Of a DNA stretch of 64,000 bases, positions 1-9,140 are shown piece by piece. The position numbers were made by a program, and so were the translations under genes. The notes beneath the pieces are model-generated. The model did not search any database and was not told the origin of the DNA. It saw only the letters and a program-made list of their open reading frames with translations. The stretch covers positions 124,001 through 188,000 of the forward strand of contig NZ_VOBG01000010.1 in NCBI RefSeq assembly GCF_008369295.1, in the 5' to 3' direction. Source of the stretch: Pseudomonas sp. ANT_H4. Its GTDB lineage: Bacteria; Pseudomonadota; Gammaproteobacteria; Pseudomonadales; Pseudomonadaceae. Numbering within the stretch: the first letter of the stretch is position 1; the number at the start of each line of letters is the position of its first letter.

Positions 1-14
1 ACAAGCTTTTTCAT
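1..14 (-). CDS. start of an unidentified gene running off the left edge
   Basis: The complement of 12-14 is ATG followed by AAA AAG CTT, so a protein beginning Met-Lys-Lys-Leu leaves the window on the left. A purine-rich GGAAGGAAC stretch ends about five bases before the ATG and makes a good ribosome binding site. Only four full codons are visible, so no function can be given. It is divergent from the attenuator and ilvA remnant. Confidence 0.4.
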
Positions 15-128
15 AGACGTTCCTTCCTTGGACAGGCAGCAAAGAGCTGCTCAGATTAGCGGAACGACTCCACAACTCAATGGCCGTTTGCCATTGACTT
101 GTCATAAGCCGCCGGTTAATTTTGATTC

Positions 129-194
129 ATGACATTTCAAGCTTTACGTTCACAGCCAAACATTATTACCGCCATTTCTCATTTGGCGGGATAG
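129..194 (+). CDS. putative isoleucine-rich leader peptide of an attenuator
   Basis: This 21-codon open frame ends at TAG 192-194. It carries three Ile codons in the segment NIITAI (ATT 162-164, ATT 165-167, ATT 174-176), just before a set of mutually exclusive hairpins and a terminator. Leader peptides of amino-acid attenuators carry clustered codons for the regulating amino acid. Isoleucine is the end product of the pathway begun by threonine dehydratase, whose remnant follows. No clear ribosome binding site precedes the ATG. A weak promoter-like pair (TTGACT at 94-99, TAATTT at 117-122) would start RNA close to the ATG, so leaderless translation is possible but unproven. Confidence 0.5.
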   Translation: MTFQALRSQPNIITAISHLAG

Positions 195-210
195 CGCACG
201 GCTGCACCCA

Positions 211-239
211 AACCCGCCCTAGAGGCGGGTTTTGTTTTT
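211..239 (+). terminator. Rho-independent terminator (attenuator hairpin 3:4)
   Basis: An eight-pair stem (AACCCGCC at 211-218 with GGCGGGTT at 224-231) has a five-base loop and is followed by TTGTTTTT. It lies 17 bases after the leader peptide stop and 40 bases before the ilvA remnant. Confidence 0.85.
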
Positions 240-278
240 CCGTCTCCAGAGCCTTGAACCAAAAGCCAGGAGACATCG

Positions 279-554
279 ATGAGCACCAGCCAGCCACGTC
301 CCGTGACCCAGACCGTTGAGCGGGGACTGCTTGAGCACTATGTAAAAAAGAGTCTCGCGGTGTCGGTCAACTACGACGACACCCGCTCCATCACCGAGAC
401 TTCGGGCGCCTTGGCCGTTGCCGGTATCCGCAACCATGTTGCGAAAACCGGCGTCCAGGGGCAGACATAGGTAGCAATAAACTCCGGAGCCAATATCAAC
501 TTCGACAGCTTGCGCCATGTTGCCGAGAGGGTGGCCGCCCAAGAGCCGGTATAA
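279..554 (+). pseudogene. ilvA: remnant of threonine dehydratase (IlvA), internally deleted
   Basis: The frame from ATG 279 begins with the IlvA amino terminus (segment LLEHYVKKSLAVSV). It then jumps into the end of the catalytic domain (YDDTRSITETSGALAVAGI), with about 270 residues missing between. A TAG stop at 468-470 interrupts it, and the same frame continues with the IlvA segment VAINSGANINFDSLRHVAER to TAA 552-554. The PLP-lysine region and the whole carboxy-terminal regulatory domain are absent, so no enzyme can be made. A good ribosome binding site (AGGAGA) still precedes the start. IlvA deaminates threonine to 2-oxobutyrate, the first step to isoleucine. Identification rests on recalled family sequence. 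Decay appears to be a large deletion plus a nonsense mutation and 3' truncation. Confidence 0.85.
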
Positions 555-579
555 CCATGGATTAAACGTTTAAGCGAAA

Positions 580-1062
580 CTATTCGGCGGCGGTTTTATT
601 GACCGTGGCCGACGCTGACCAGACTCGATAGCGAACTTCGACATCTTTTGGCACATATATAACGATGGGCAACTTGCTGTTGTAGCGCAGGACGAATCCA
701 TCGCCTACCACCGGTACAAAGTCGGTACGGGTCTTGCCATCCGGACACGCCAATAGCGTACTCATCGGGCCGCTGACTTTATCTAGGCGGTAATAGGAAT
801 AGCCCCAGCCCTCAAGGTTCTTTTCTTCCAGCACGCCGCCCAATCGTTGGCGATTGCAATCGACAGGCAAGGTCTTTGCGGCAAGGATTTCTACCTTGAA
901 GTTATCTTCCTGAGGGTGCGCCGGAAGATGGATGACCTGACGAACGAAACCCGCGTCCGCCTTGGGGTAGGGTGCAATATCTTCGAGTTTTGCGGCATTG
1001 GCCTGGGTGCAAAGACCTGCCATGCCAAGGAGGGCGAGTGAGATGCGCAGAGAGGGAATCAT
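580..1062 (-). CDS. eco: ecotin, periplasmic serine protease inhibitor
   Basis: This 160-residue protein has a signal peptide (about residues 1-23, ending ANA-A) and the ecotin core: IAPYPKA, the disulfide cysteines Cys69 and Cys106, EGWGY, ACPDGK and RYNSKLPIV. By alignment with the E. coli protein, the reactive bond falls at Leu103-Leu104, where E. coli has Met-Met. Ecotins dimerise and inhibit trypsin-fold proteases, protecting the cell from host or predator enzymes. The start at 1062 is chosen because the signal peptide begins there and AAGGA lies upstream; a longer frame to 1191 has no such support. It is a single gene, convergent with the ilvA remnant. Confidence 0.93.
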   Translation of the reverse strand: MIPSLRISLALLGMAGLCTQANAAKLEDIAPYPKADAGFVRQVIHLPAHPQEDNFKVEILAAKTLPVDCNRQRLGGVLEEKNLEGWGYSYYRLDKVSGPMSTLLACPDGKTRTDFVPVVGDGFVLRYNSKLPIVIYVPKDVEVRYRVWSASATVNKTAAE

Positions 1063-1572
1063 GAGGCGTCCTTGGGAAAATATACGGATAGAGCATTCAT
1101 TTGGATGGGTCGCTTTGAAAGCGTCACTGGGCAAAACGAACGTGTCCACGATGCCAGCCTGCGCGCCTTGCTGCAAATTGCATGATTGCACGCAGGCTTA
1201 ATTGCAGAATGCACGAGCCGTCAAACGTGAGTAATTGGCAAATCATTGATCCTGGTGCGCGCGGACTCGTACTCGCACACGGCATGTTTAATGCTACGAA
1301 TATATTTTGTTACCGCGCGATTGAGTTGTCGGCGTAGCAATGAACCACTTCAAACGGGTGAGTGCTAGCGGTCTGCCACACAACTTATGTAAGTATCGCT
1401 GCCGCTTATGAGAAAAGGGTCCAACGCTTCAAGACTCAGCCGAGTAGGCTTGGTGGTTGAAACCGTCTTCCATGGTTGGCAAGGCGCAACAGGCAGGCGC
1501 AACCGTGCGGCTGCCAACGATACGTACATCCATAAAAACCTATTGGCAGTCTCAAAAAAGGAGAGGTTGGCC
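1063..1572. other. intergenic stretch with no supported gene
   Basis: This 510-base gap separates divergent eco and the DUF1652 gene and must hold both promoters. The composition is more AT-rich than most of the window. The open frames here are short, overlap on both strands and have no family resemblance I can see. No convincing promoter pair, terminator or repeat was identified. Confidence 0.5.
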
Positions 1573-1845
1573 ATGCTTTCGGATCTAGAGTTACGCAGCA
1601 TTATTGAAGGAAGTTTCCTGCCTAAACGTTGCGAATGCATCAAGGCCGAGGATGCTTCGCTGACGGTCAAAATCTACGACGACAAAGACCATGAGCGAGT
1701 GAATCTGCTAGTGACGGGCATTCGGGCGGATAAACTCGATAGCAGTCGAGCCATCTGCAATCTGATCACCGGGTTGCGCGAAGACCTCAAGCAGCAACAC
1801 ATCCCTCCTCTTACAAGAGTCGGTGCGCGTCCCTACTATTATTAA
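1573..1845 (+). CDS. DUF1652 family protein
   Basis: This 90-residue soluble protein starts MLSDLELRSIIEGSFLP, and a segment NLLVTGI follows near residue 40. It resembles the small DUF1652 proteins common in Pseudomonas, whose function is unknown. The start at 1573 is preceded by AAGGAGAG about eight bases upstream; the frame is open to 1408 but the added residues look non-coding. The carboxy end is rich in Tyr (PYYY). Its stop overlaps the stop of the convergent membrane-protein gene by four bases. Confidence 0.7.
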   Translation: MLSDLELRSIIEGSFLPKRCECIKAEDASLTVKIYDDKDHERVNLLVTGIRADKLDSSRAICNLITGLREDLKQQHIPPLTRVGARPYYY

Positions 1846-2240
1846 AGGGAGGGCTGCGGCTGTGTAAGCGCTGACTTCTGGGCCTGGATAAATGCCAGGC
1901 CCAACGCCGCTTCTGTGATCACCGCCAGCAAAATTCCGGGCCCCGCGTGGCCGTTGAGCCATTCGCCGACTCCCAGCACCGCCAGCGCAAAACAGCCGGT
2001 CACAAAGCCTGTGGTCATGGCTCGCCGTGTGGCCGATGGCAGGGCATGCCGGACTCGATAAAACATAATGCCGATGCCCAGGAACAATGCGGCGTTGCGT
2101 CGGGAGACCAATCCCGTGGCGCTCGAATACTCGACACTCCACAGCCACAGCAGCAGGTCGGGCCGCAGCCCCCAGATGATCGCCAGGGCGAAACACAGCA
2201 GGGCGGTGAAGGTGGCGACGGTACGGAAGCTGAGCTGCAT
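1842..2240 (-). CDS. small multipass membrane protein of unknown function
   Basis: This 132-residue protein has four hydrophobic stretches (about residues 8-24, 48-62, 76-92 and 100-116). The first two are separated by a segment with Trp and Arg, and the protein ends in a short polar tail. AAAGGATT sits upstream of the ATG at 2240. I do not recognise a named family. It is divergent from aqpZ and convergent with the DUF1652 gene. Confidence 0.7.
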   Translation of the reverse strand: MQLSFRTVATFTALLCFALAIIWGLRPDLLLWLWSVEYSSATGLVSRRNAALFLGIGIMFYRVRHALPSATRRAMTTGFVTGCFALAVLGVGEWLNGHAGPGILLAVITEAALGLAFIQAQKSALTQPQPSL

Positions 2241-2483
2241 GGCGAATCCTTTCGGCCGTTTCAGAAGGGCAAAAGCATACCGGGTGATGAGGCGCTTGTC
2301 CCGAGTGCTTACCGTCCCGCGCCATCAATTCTGCAAAGTACACGCATCGAAAGTCCCATGCCTTTTCCTCTAACCAGAAAAGTCTGATACGGCGAGGTTG
2401 CGCGCTGTTGCTAACGTCTCTGTCGGAGCCATCCACGTGATGGAAAACAGGTAGGCGGACATGAACAACAGGCGGAATTAACC

Positions 2484-3167
2484 TTGCAACAAAAAATCGC
2501 AGCAGAGTTTCTCGGGACGTTCTGGCTGACGTTCGGCGGTTGTGGCAGTGCAATCCTAGCGGCGGAGTTTCCAGAGTTGGGTATCGGCTTTGCCGGCGTT
2601 TCCCTGGCGTTTGGCCTGACGGTGCTGACCATGGCCTATGCGGTGGGCAGTATTTCTGGAGCGCATTTCAACCCGGCAGTGACCATCGGCCTGTGGGTCG
2701 GGCGTCGAATGCCGGGGGGCGATGTGTTGCCTTACATCATTGCCCAGGTTGCCGGAGCTATTGTGGCGGCTGCGGTTCTGGCACTGATTGCCAGCGGTCG
2801 TCCGGATTTTGAGTTGGGCGGGTTTGCCGCAAATGGGTTTGGCGAGCTGAGTCCGGGGCAATACAGCCTGCTGGCCGCGATAGTGGCAGAAGTGGTGGCA
2901 ACGTTCTTTTTTGTATTCATCATCATGCGAGTCACCTCACCCGGTGCGCCGGTGGGGTTTGCCCCCATCGCCATTGGCTTGACGCTGACGTTGATCCATC
3001 TGGTGCTGATTCCAGTCACTAATACATCAGTGAACCCGGCCCGCAGCACAGGGCCGGCGTTGTTTGCCGGTGGTGCGTATCTGACACAACTCTGGGTGTT
3101 CTGGGCTGCTCCAATAGTGGGAGGTGTGGCGGGAGCGCTGGTTGCCCGGGCGGTCAGGGAGAAATAA
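2484..3167 (+). CDS. aqpZ: aquaporin Z, water channel
   Basis: This 227-residue inner-membrane protein has six transmembrane segments and both NPA boxes (Asn63-Pro-Ala and Asn184-Pro-Ala). The selectivity-filter residues of water-specific channels are present: Phe43, His172, Thr181 and Arg187. AqpZ lets water cross quickly during osmotic shifts. The start is TTG at 2484: the frame upstream is closed at TAA 2412 with no ATG between, and AGGCGGA lies at a suitable distance. A six-codon ATG frame at 2461 ends just before it and could influence initiation. Confidence 0.93.
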   Translation: MQQKIAAEFLGTFWLTFGGCGSAILAAEFPELGIGFAGVSLAFGLTVLTMAYAVGSISGAHFNPAVTIGLWVGRRMPGGDVLPYIIAQVAGAIVAAAVLALIASGRPDFELGGFAANGFGELSPGQYSLLAAIVAEVVATFFFVFIIMRVTSPGAPVGFAPIAIGLTLTLIHLVLIPVTNTSVNPARSTGPALFAGGAYLTQLWVFWAAPIVGGVAGALVARAVREK

Positions 3168-3175
3168 CGCTGTAG

Positions 3176-3200
3176 GCGCGCACCGACACGGTCGGCGCGC
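3176..3200. terminator. possible bidirectional terminator between aqpZ and mtlZ
   Basis: An imperfect GC-rich stem (GCGCGC and CGAC against GTCG and GCGCGC, with a two-base bulge) lies between the convergent ends of aqpZ and mtlZ. The T-run after it is poor on both strands, so termination is only suggested. Confidence 0.35.
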
Positions 3201-3212
3201 GGTTTGTCCAAG

Positions 3213-4151
3213 TCAGTCCAACTGGTGACGATACGGCAAGTCCGGACCGGTCTTGGCGCAGGTCAAGGCGGCGGCGCGAATGGCAAACTTGAGCATGCTG
3301 TCGAGCTGTTCACGCGTCAGCTGTTGCAGCCCATCGACCGAGTCCAGTTGCTGCTCGGTCAACCAGGCGATCAACGCCGCCTGGAAGGTATCACCAGCGC
3401 CGACGGTATCGGCCATCACCACCTTGACCGCAGTCGCCGACCAACTGCCGTGCTGACGGCTAAACACCGTGGCGCCATCGCCGCCACGGGTCAGGAAGAT
3501 CAGTTGGCAACGGTGCTGCAACCAGCCTTGCAACACGCTTTCCGGGGTTTGGCCGGGGTAGAGCAGGTGCAAGTCCTCATCACTAACCTTGATTAGGTCG
3601 GCATGCTTGACCAACTCGGCCACGCGCTGGCGCCATAGTTCGATGTTCGGCTCGGGATTCAGGCGAACGTTGGGGTCGAGGCTGATCAGGCGTTTGCCAC
3701 TTTCCCTACGGACCAATGCCAACAACGTGTCGGCAATCGGCTGCACCACCAGGGAGAAGGAGCCTATGTGCAAGCCGCGAACTTCTGGCCCCAGCGCTGG
3801 TAAATGCTGCACCTGTAATTGCCGGTCAGCGCAGCCTTCACCGCGAAAGCTGTATTGCGGTGAACCGTTGGCGCCCACGGCAACCATCGCCAAGGTGGTC
3901 GGTGCGGCAAACTCCAGCAGGTAATCCTCGCGTACGCCTTCCAGCTTGAGCACCTGCAGCAAACGCTGCCCCAGGTAATCACTGGATAAACCAGCGAACA
4001 GCCCGGCGTCGATGCCCAGGCGGCGCAGCCCCACCGCAACGTTGAACGGCGAGCCGCCAGCAATGGCCTTGAAATTGACCTTCGATGCCTGGCCGCTGGC
4101 ATCGTCTTCGCTGAAAAAATCAAACAGCGCTTCGCCACATACCAAATACAT
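3213..4151 (-). CDS. mtlZ: fructokinase of the mannitol operon (PfkB family)
   Basis: This 312-residue PfkB-family sugar kinase has the amino-terminal GGSPFNVA motif (about 32-39) and the carboxy-terminal DTVGAGDTF motif, where Asp254 is the catalytic base. In the P. fluorescens mannitol operon, MtlZ phosphorylates the fructose produced by MtlD to fructose-6-phosphate in the cytoplasm. It is the last gene of the operon, 12 bases after mtlY. Length is usual for the family. Confidence 0.94.
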   Translation of the reverse strand: MYLVCGEALFDFFSEDDASGQASKVNFKAIAGGSPFNVAVGLRRLGIDAGLFAGLSSDYLGQRLLQVLKLEGVREDYLLEFAAPTTLAMVAVGANGSPQYSFRGEGCADRQLQVQHLPALGPEVRGLHIGSFSLVVQPIADTLLALVRRESGKRLISLDPNVRLNPEPNIELWRQRVAELVKHADLIKVSDEDLHLLYPGQTPESVLQGWLQHRCQLIFLTRGGDGATVFSRQHGSWSATAVKVVMADTVGAGDTFQAALIAWLTEQQLDSVDGLQQLTREQLDSMLKFAIRAAALTCAKTGPDLPYRHQLD

Positions 4152-4163
4152 ATTCGTTCGCTC

Positions 4164-5645
4164 TTAAAGGGATGCTACGTGCTGTTGATAACGCTCATAG
4201 GCGTGTTGATAGGCGCTGACGCTGGTTGCCACAGGCTTGCTCAGGCTGGCCGGATCGACACTGACGCAACGAGCGCAAAGGGCCGCCAGGCTTTCACCAG
4301 ACTGGCACCAGGCCGCCTGGATCGCCGCGCCCAGGGCCGCCGCTTCACTTTGTTCGGTACAGATGACTTCGGTGTTCATGATATCCGCGACCATCTGCCG
4401 CCACACCGGGCTTTTCGAGCCGCCACCGATCAGGCGGATACTTTGACTTTGCAGGCCGGCCTGGCGCAACAGGTCCAGACCGTAGCGCAAACCGAAGGTG
4501 GTGCCTTCGACCACCGCGCGACACAGATTGGGTCGGGTCAGGTTGGTCATGGTCAAGCCATGTAGGCTGCCGGTGGCGTGGGGCAGGGCGGGCACTCGCT
4601 CGCCGTTGAGGAACGGCAACATGCTGACGCCATCGGCACCAATCGGGGCCTGGGCGACCTGGGCGTTGAAGCTGGCCAGGTCCAGGTCCAGCAGCTCGCG
4701 GATGACGCCGGTGGCGTTGGTCAGGTTCATGGTGCAGATCAACGGCAGCCAGCCGCCGCTGGACGAACAGAAGGTTGCCACCGATGCCTGGGGGCTGACG
4801 CTGGGTTGATCACTGAAGGCGTAGACCGTGCCGGATGAGCCGAGGCTCATGGTGATCACGCCAGGGGCGATGTTGCCGGTGCCGATAGCGCCCATCATGT
4901 TGTCGCCGCCGCCGCTGGACACCACGGCATTGGGGTTGATGCCCAGGCGTTCGGCGATGGCCGGGAGAATGCTGCCCACTGCCTGATTGGCCTCAATCAA
5001 CTGCGGCAGTGCCGCTTCCAGGCGTCCGTCGGGGTCGATATGACGCAGCAGTGGCAGATCCCACTCACGGGTTCGCACGTTGAAGTAGCCGGTGCCCGAC
5101 GCGTCACCGTATTCGGCGCATGCGCGGCCGGTGAGCCAATAGTTGAGGTAGTCGTGGGGCAGCAGGATATGGGCGATGCGGGCGAAAACGTCCGGGTGTT
5201 GCTCGCGGGTCCAGAGCAGTTTCGAGACCGTATAGCCTGGCGCGATGGCCACGCCCAGGCGCTCCAGGGAACCCTGTTCGCCGCCCAGATGTTGCAGCAG
5301 TCGATCGTTTTGCGGGGCGGTTTCGGTGTCGCACCACAGCTTGGCCGGACGCAATACCTGGCCTTGGTCATCGAGCAACACCAGGCCATGTTGCTGGCCG
5401 GAGACGCCAATGCCGAGGATGTCCTGGCCGTCGACCCCTGCCTGCTGAAGCGCACGGTGAGTGGCTTCGGTGAAGGCGTCCAGCCACTGGTGGGTGTCCT
5501 GTTCGCGGCGGCCATTGGCGCCGCTGATCAGCGTATGGCTGGCCGCGCCCAGGCCAAGAACCTTGCCGCTGGTGGCGTCGATGACGATGGCCTTGGTGCC
5601 CTGGGTACCGCAATCGATACCTAGGAAAAGGTTTTGCTGGGTCAT
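4164..5645 (-). CDS. mtlY: xylulokinase of the mannitol/polyol operon (FGGY family)
   Basis: This 493-residue FGGY-family kinase begins with the phosphate-binding motif GIDCGTQGTK (about 9-18) and carries SGQQHGLVLLD and the late GGGSKSPVWRQ motif. It phosphorylates D-xylulose, which MtlD makes from D-arabitol, to xylulose-5-phosphate. The start at 5645 is preceded by AAGGAACC; a longer frame to 5726 overlaps mtlD and is rejected. It lies 11 bases after mtlD, between the polyol dehydrogenase and fructokinase genes. Confidence 0.95.
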   Translation of the reverse strand: MTQQNLFLGIDCGTQGTKAIVIDATSGKVLGLGAASHTLISGANGRREQDTHQWLDAFTEATHRALQQAGVDGQDILGIGVSGQQHGLVLLDDQGQVLRPAKLWCDTETAPQNDRLLQHLGGEQGSLERLGVAIAPGYTVSKLLWTREQHPDVFARIAHILLPHDYLNYWLTGRACAEYGDASGTGYFNVRTREWDLPLLRHIDPDGRLEAALPQLIEANQAVGSILPAIAERLGINPNAVVSSGGGDNMMGAIGTGNIAPGVITMSLGSSGTVYAFSDQPSVSPQASVATFCSSSGGWLPLICTMNLTNATGVIRELLDLDLASFNAQVAQAPIGADGVSMLPFLNGERVPALPHATGSLHGLTMTNLTRPNLCRAVVEGTTFGLRYGLDLLRQAGLQSQSIRLIGGGSKSPVWRQMVADIMNTEVICTEQSEAAALGAAIQAAWCQSGESLAALCARCVSVDPASLSKPVATSVSAYQHAYERYQQHVASL

Positions 5646-5656
5646 TACGGGTTCCT

Positions 5657-7138
5657 TCAACTGATATTGGCCAGCAACCGCTCCAGCGTCTTGCTCACAC
5701 CCACATCGCGCAAACTGGCAAAACACCGTTCAAACGCTGCCACAAACGCTGGCGAGTTGGGAATGGAGGTGCCAAAAATCTCTTCCACCCCCAGCAAGCG
5801 TTGACTGATCAATGCATCGTCAGTCACCAGGCCCTGGCAAAATTCGGCACGGGGATCGGGGATCTTGTAGCTCACACCGTTTTCATCCACACCCTTCAAA
5901 TACAGCGCCCAGGCTGCTACGACCAGCGCCGCACGCTCGGTCTCGCGACCGTCGGCAATCAGCCGATTGATGGTTGGCACAGTGAACTTGGGAAATTTCG
6001 ACGAACCATCGGAACACACTCGCTCCAACTGATCGGCAATCGCCTGGTTAGAGAAGCGATCCACTAGGGTCTGCTTATAGTCTGTCAGGTCGATGCCCGG
6101 CACGGGCGCCAGTTGCGGCGTCACATCCAGGTCCATATAAGCACGCATATAAGCCACGAACAGCGGATCGTTCATGGTTTCGTGGACAAAACGATAGCCC
6201 TTGAGAAAACCCAGGTACGTCAGCGCCAGGTGACTGCCGTTGAGTAGGCCAATTTTCATCTCTTCATAAGGCGTAACGTCATCGGTGAACTGCACACCGA
6301 CCTTTTCCCAGGCCGGGCGGCCGTTGACGAACTTGTCTTCCAGCACCCACTGCACAAACGGCTCGCAGACCACCGGCCAGGCGTCGTCGATGCCGTGTTC
6401 GTCATGCAATTGCAGGCGATGGGCCGAACTGGTCATCGGTGTGATGCGATCGACCATGGCATTGGGGAAACTGACATTGGCCTTGATCCAGTCATACAGG
6501 TCGGCATTGTGCAGCGCAGCGAAGGCCAGCAACGCCTTGCGGGTGACGGCGCCATTGTGTGGCAGGTTATCGCAGGACATCACGGTGAACGCAGGAATGC
6601 CGGCGGCACGGCGCTTGCTCAGGGCGGCGCAGATAAAACCGAACACGGTTTTCGGCGCGCCCGGATGGGCCAGGTCATGCTGGATCTGCGGCAGGTGGGC
6701 CATGAATTCGCCGCTGCTGTCGTCGATGCAGTAGCCGCCTTCGGTGATGGTCAGCGAGACGATGCGAATCTCTGGGCTGGCCAGTTTGTCGATCAGCACC
6801 TGGGCACTGTCTTGCGCCAGCAGCATGTGGCTGATAGCACCGATAACCCGCACTTCGGTGTCATCGGTATCACCGAGTTCATACAGGGTAAACAGATAGT
6901 CCTGACTCGCCAGGTCATCCCGCGCCTTGCGGTCTTCTGCCCGTAGGCCAACGCCGCAGATGCTCCAGTCCAGGTCCACACCGGTGTTCATCAAGGCATC
7001 GGTGTAATACGCCTGATGAGCCCGATGGAAACCGCCGACGCCGATATGGGCAATGCCCTGTTTGGTATCGGCAATGGCGTAGGCTGGCAATTTCACTTCG
7101 GGGGCCAGTTGCGTGAGGTTTTGCTTGTTCAGTTTCAT
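5657..7138 (-). CDS. mtlD: mannitol 2-dehydrogenase (polyol-specific long-chain dehydrogenase)
   Basis: This 493-residue enzyme oxidises D-mannitol to D-fructose (and arabitol or sorbitol to ketoses) with NAD+. The length equals that of the characterised P. fluorescens enzyme. The catalytic residues Lys295, Asn300 and His303 (in KIGLLNGSH) and Asn191 fall at exactly the published positions. The nucleotide-binding segment IGVGGFHRAH is at 32-41. The start at 7138 follows the conserved MKLNKQNL amino terminus. The gene sits 17 bases after mtlK, so uptake and oxidation are co-transcribed. Confidence 0.97.
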   Translation of the reverse strand: MKLNKQNLTQLAPEVKLPAYAIADTKQGIAHIGVGGFHRAHQAYYTDALMNTGVDLDWSICGVGLRAEDRKARDDLASQDYLFTLYELGDTDDTEVRVIGAISHMLLAQDSAQVLIDKLASPEIRIVSLTITEGGYCIDDSSGEFMAHLPQIQHDLAHPGAPKTVFGFICAALSKRRAAGIPAFTVMSCDNLPHNGAVTRKALLAFAALHNADLYDWIKANVSFPNAMVDRITPMTSSAHRLQLHDEHGIDDAWPVVCEPFVQWVLEDKFVNGRPAWEKVGVQFTDDVTPYEEMKIGLLNGSHLALTYLGFLKGYRFVHETMNDPLFVAYMRAYMDLDVTPQLAPVPGIDLTDYKQTLVDRFSNQAIADQLERVCSDGSSKFPKFTVPTINRLIADGRETERAALVVAAWALYLKGVDENGVSYKIPDPRAEFCQGLVTDDALISQRLLGVEEIFGTSIPNSPAFVAAFERCFASLRDVGVSKTLERLLANIS

Positions 7139-7155
7139 CAAGGGTTCTCGCGAAA

Positions 7156-8259
<1,104 letters not shown>

Positions 8260-8299
8260 GATGGGCCTCCACTTCTAATTATTGGTGTTGAAAGGGCCG

Positions 8300-9130
8300 T
8301 TATTTCACGGCGCCGAAAGACAAGCCGCGGACCAGCTGTTTCTGGCTGATCCAGCCAAAAATCAGGATCGGCGCGCAGGCCAGGGTCGACACCGCGGACA
8401 ACTTGGCCCAGAACAAGCCTTCGGGGCTGGAGTAGGAGGCGATCAATGCGGTCAATGGCGCAGCGTTGGACGAGGTCAGGTTCAGCGACCAGAACGCCTC
8501 GTTCCAGCACAGGATCAGCGACAGCAACACCGTGGAGGCCAGGCCACCCTTGGCAATCGGCAGCAGCACCCGGACCATTTCCTGCCACAGCGTGGCGCCG
8601 TCCAGGCGCGCGGCTTCGAGGATGTCCTTGGGAATGTCCTTGAAGTAGGTGTAAACCATCCAGACCACGATCGGCAGGTTGATCAAGGTGTAGATGATGA
8701 TCAGCGCAACCCGCGTATCCAGCAGGCCAAGGCTCTTGGCCAGTAGGTAGATCGGCATCAGTACGCCCACTGGCGGCAGCATTTTGGTGGACAACATCCA
8801 CAGCAGCGTGCCCTTGGTGCGCTGGGTTTCGTAGAAGGCCATGGAGTAGGCCGCCGGCACCGCAATCAGCAGGCACAAGGCGGTGGCGCTGAAGGAAATC
8901 ACCACCGAGTTCCAGGCGAAGCTGAAGTAGTTGCTGCGCTCGTTGATGTGCAGGTAGTTCTCAAGCGTGGGCGTGAAAATGAACTGCGGCGGCGTGGCAA
9001 AGGCGTCGATTTCGGTCTTGAAACTGGTAAGCACCATCCAGAAGATCGGGAAGAAAATCAGGATCGCGATGGCCCAGGCCAATGTGCCGAGCAGCAGGCT
9101 TTGCAGGCGGCGGGATTGTTGAAGCGTCAT
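8300..9130 (-). CDS. mtlG: mannitol ABC transporter permease (MalG type)
   Basis: This 276-residue inner-membrane permease has six predicted transmembrane segments. The coupling EAA loop is EAARLDGATLWQEMVRVLLP. It pairs with MtlF to form the channel for polyols delivered by the binding protein MtlE. It begins 10 bases after mtlF, which implies translational coupling. Confidence 0.95.
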   Translation of the reverse strand: MTLQQSRRLQSLLLGTLAWAIAILIFFPIFWMVLTSFKTEIDAFATPPQFIFTPTLENYLHINERSNYFSFAWNSVVISFSATALCLLIAVPAAYSMAFYETQRTKGTLLWMLSTKMLPPVGVLMPIYLLAKSLGLLDTRVALIIIYTLINLPIVVWMVYTYFKDIPKDILEAARLDGATLWQEMVRVLLPIAKGGLASTVLLSLILCWNEAFWSLNLTSSNAAPLTALIASYSSPEGLFWAKLSAVSTLACAPILIFGWISQKQLVRGLSFGAVK

Positions 9131-9140
9131 GGCGCGGCCC

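Larger units (their letters stand above)
129..239 (+). promoter_or_regulatory. isoleucine-type transcription attenuator
   Basis: Four complementary segments are visible. Segment 1 is CCGCC at 169-173, inside the Ile-rich codons. Segment 2 is GGCGGG at 185-190. Segment 3 is CCCGCC at 213-218. Segment 4 is GGCGGG at 224-229, followed by a T-run. Pairing 1:2 leaves 3:4 free to form the terminator. A ribosome stalled at the Ile codons would cover segment 1, so segment 2 could pair with segment 3 (six perfect pairs) and prevent the terminator. This is the classical attenuation layout. It is read from the sequence only and has not been folded computationally. Confidence 0.6.

Noticed and set aside
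122..319. 65-codon frame covering the attenuator
   Set aside because: It crosses the terminator and ilvA start in another frame; the 129-194 frame with its Ile codons explains the region better.
2461..2478. possible alternative ATG start for aqpZ
   Set aside because: That ATG is in another frame and stops after six codons; TTG 2484 is the only in-frame start after TAA 2412.
1708..2553. 281-codon minus-strand frame overlapping the small membrane protein and aqpZ promoter
   Set aside because: Arg/His/Pro-rich shadow translation; it overlaps two better-supported genes and lacks a ribosome binding site.
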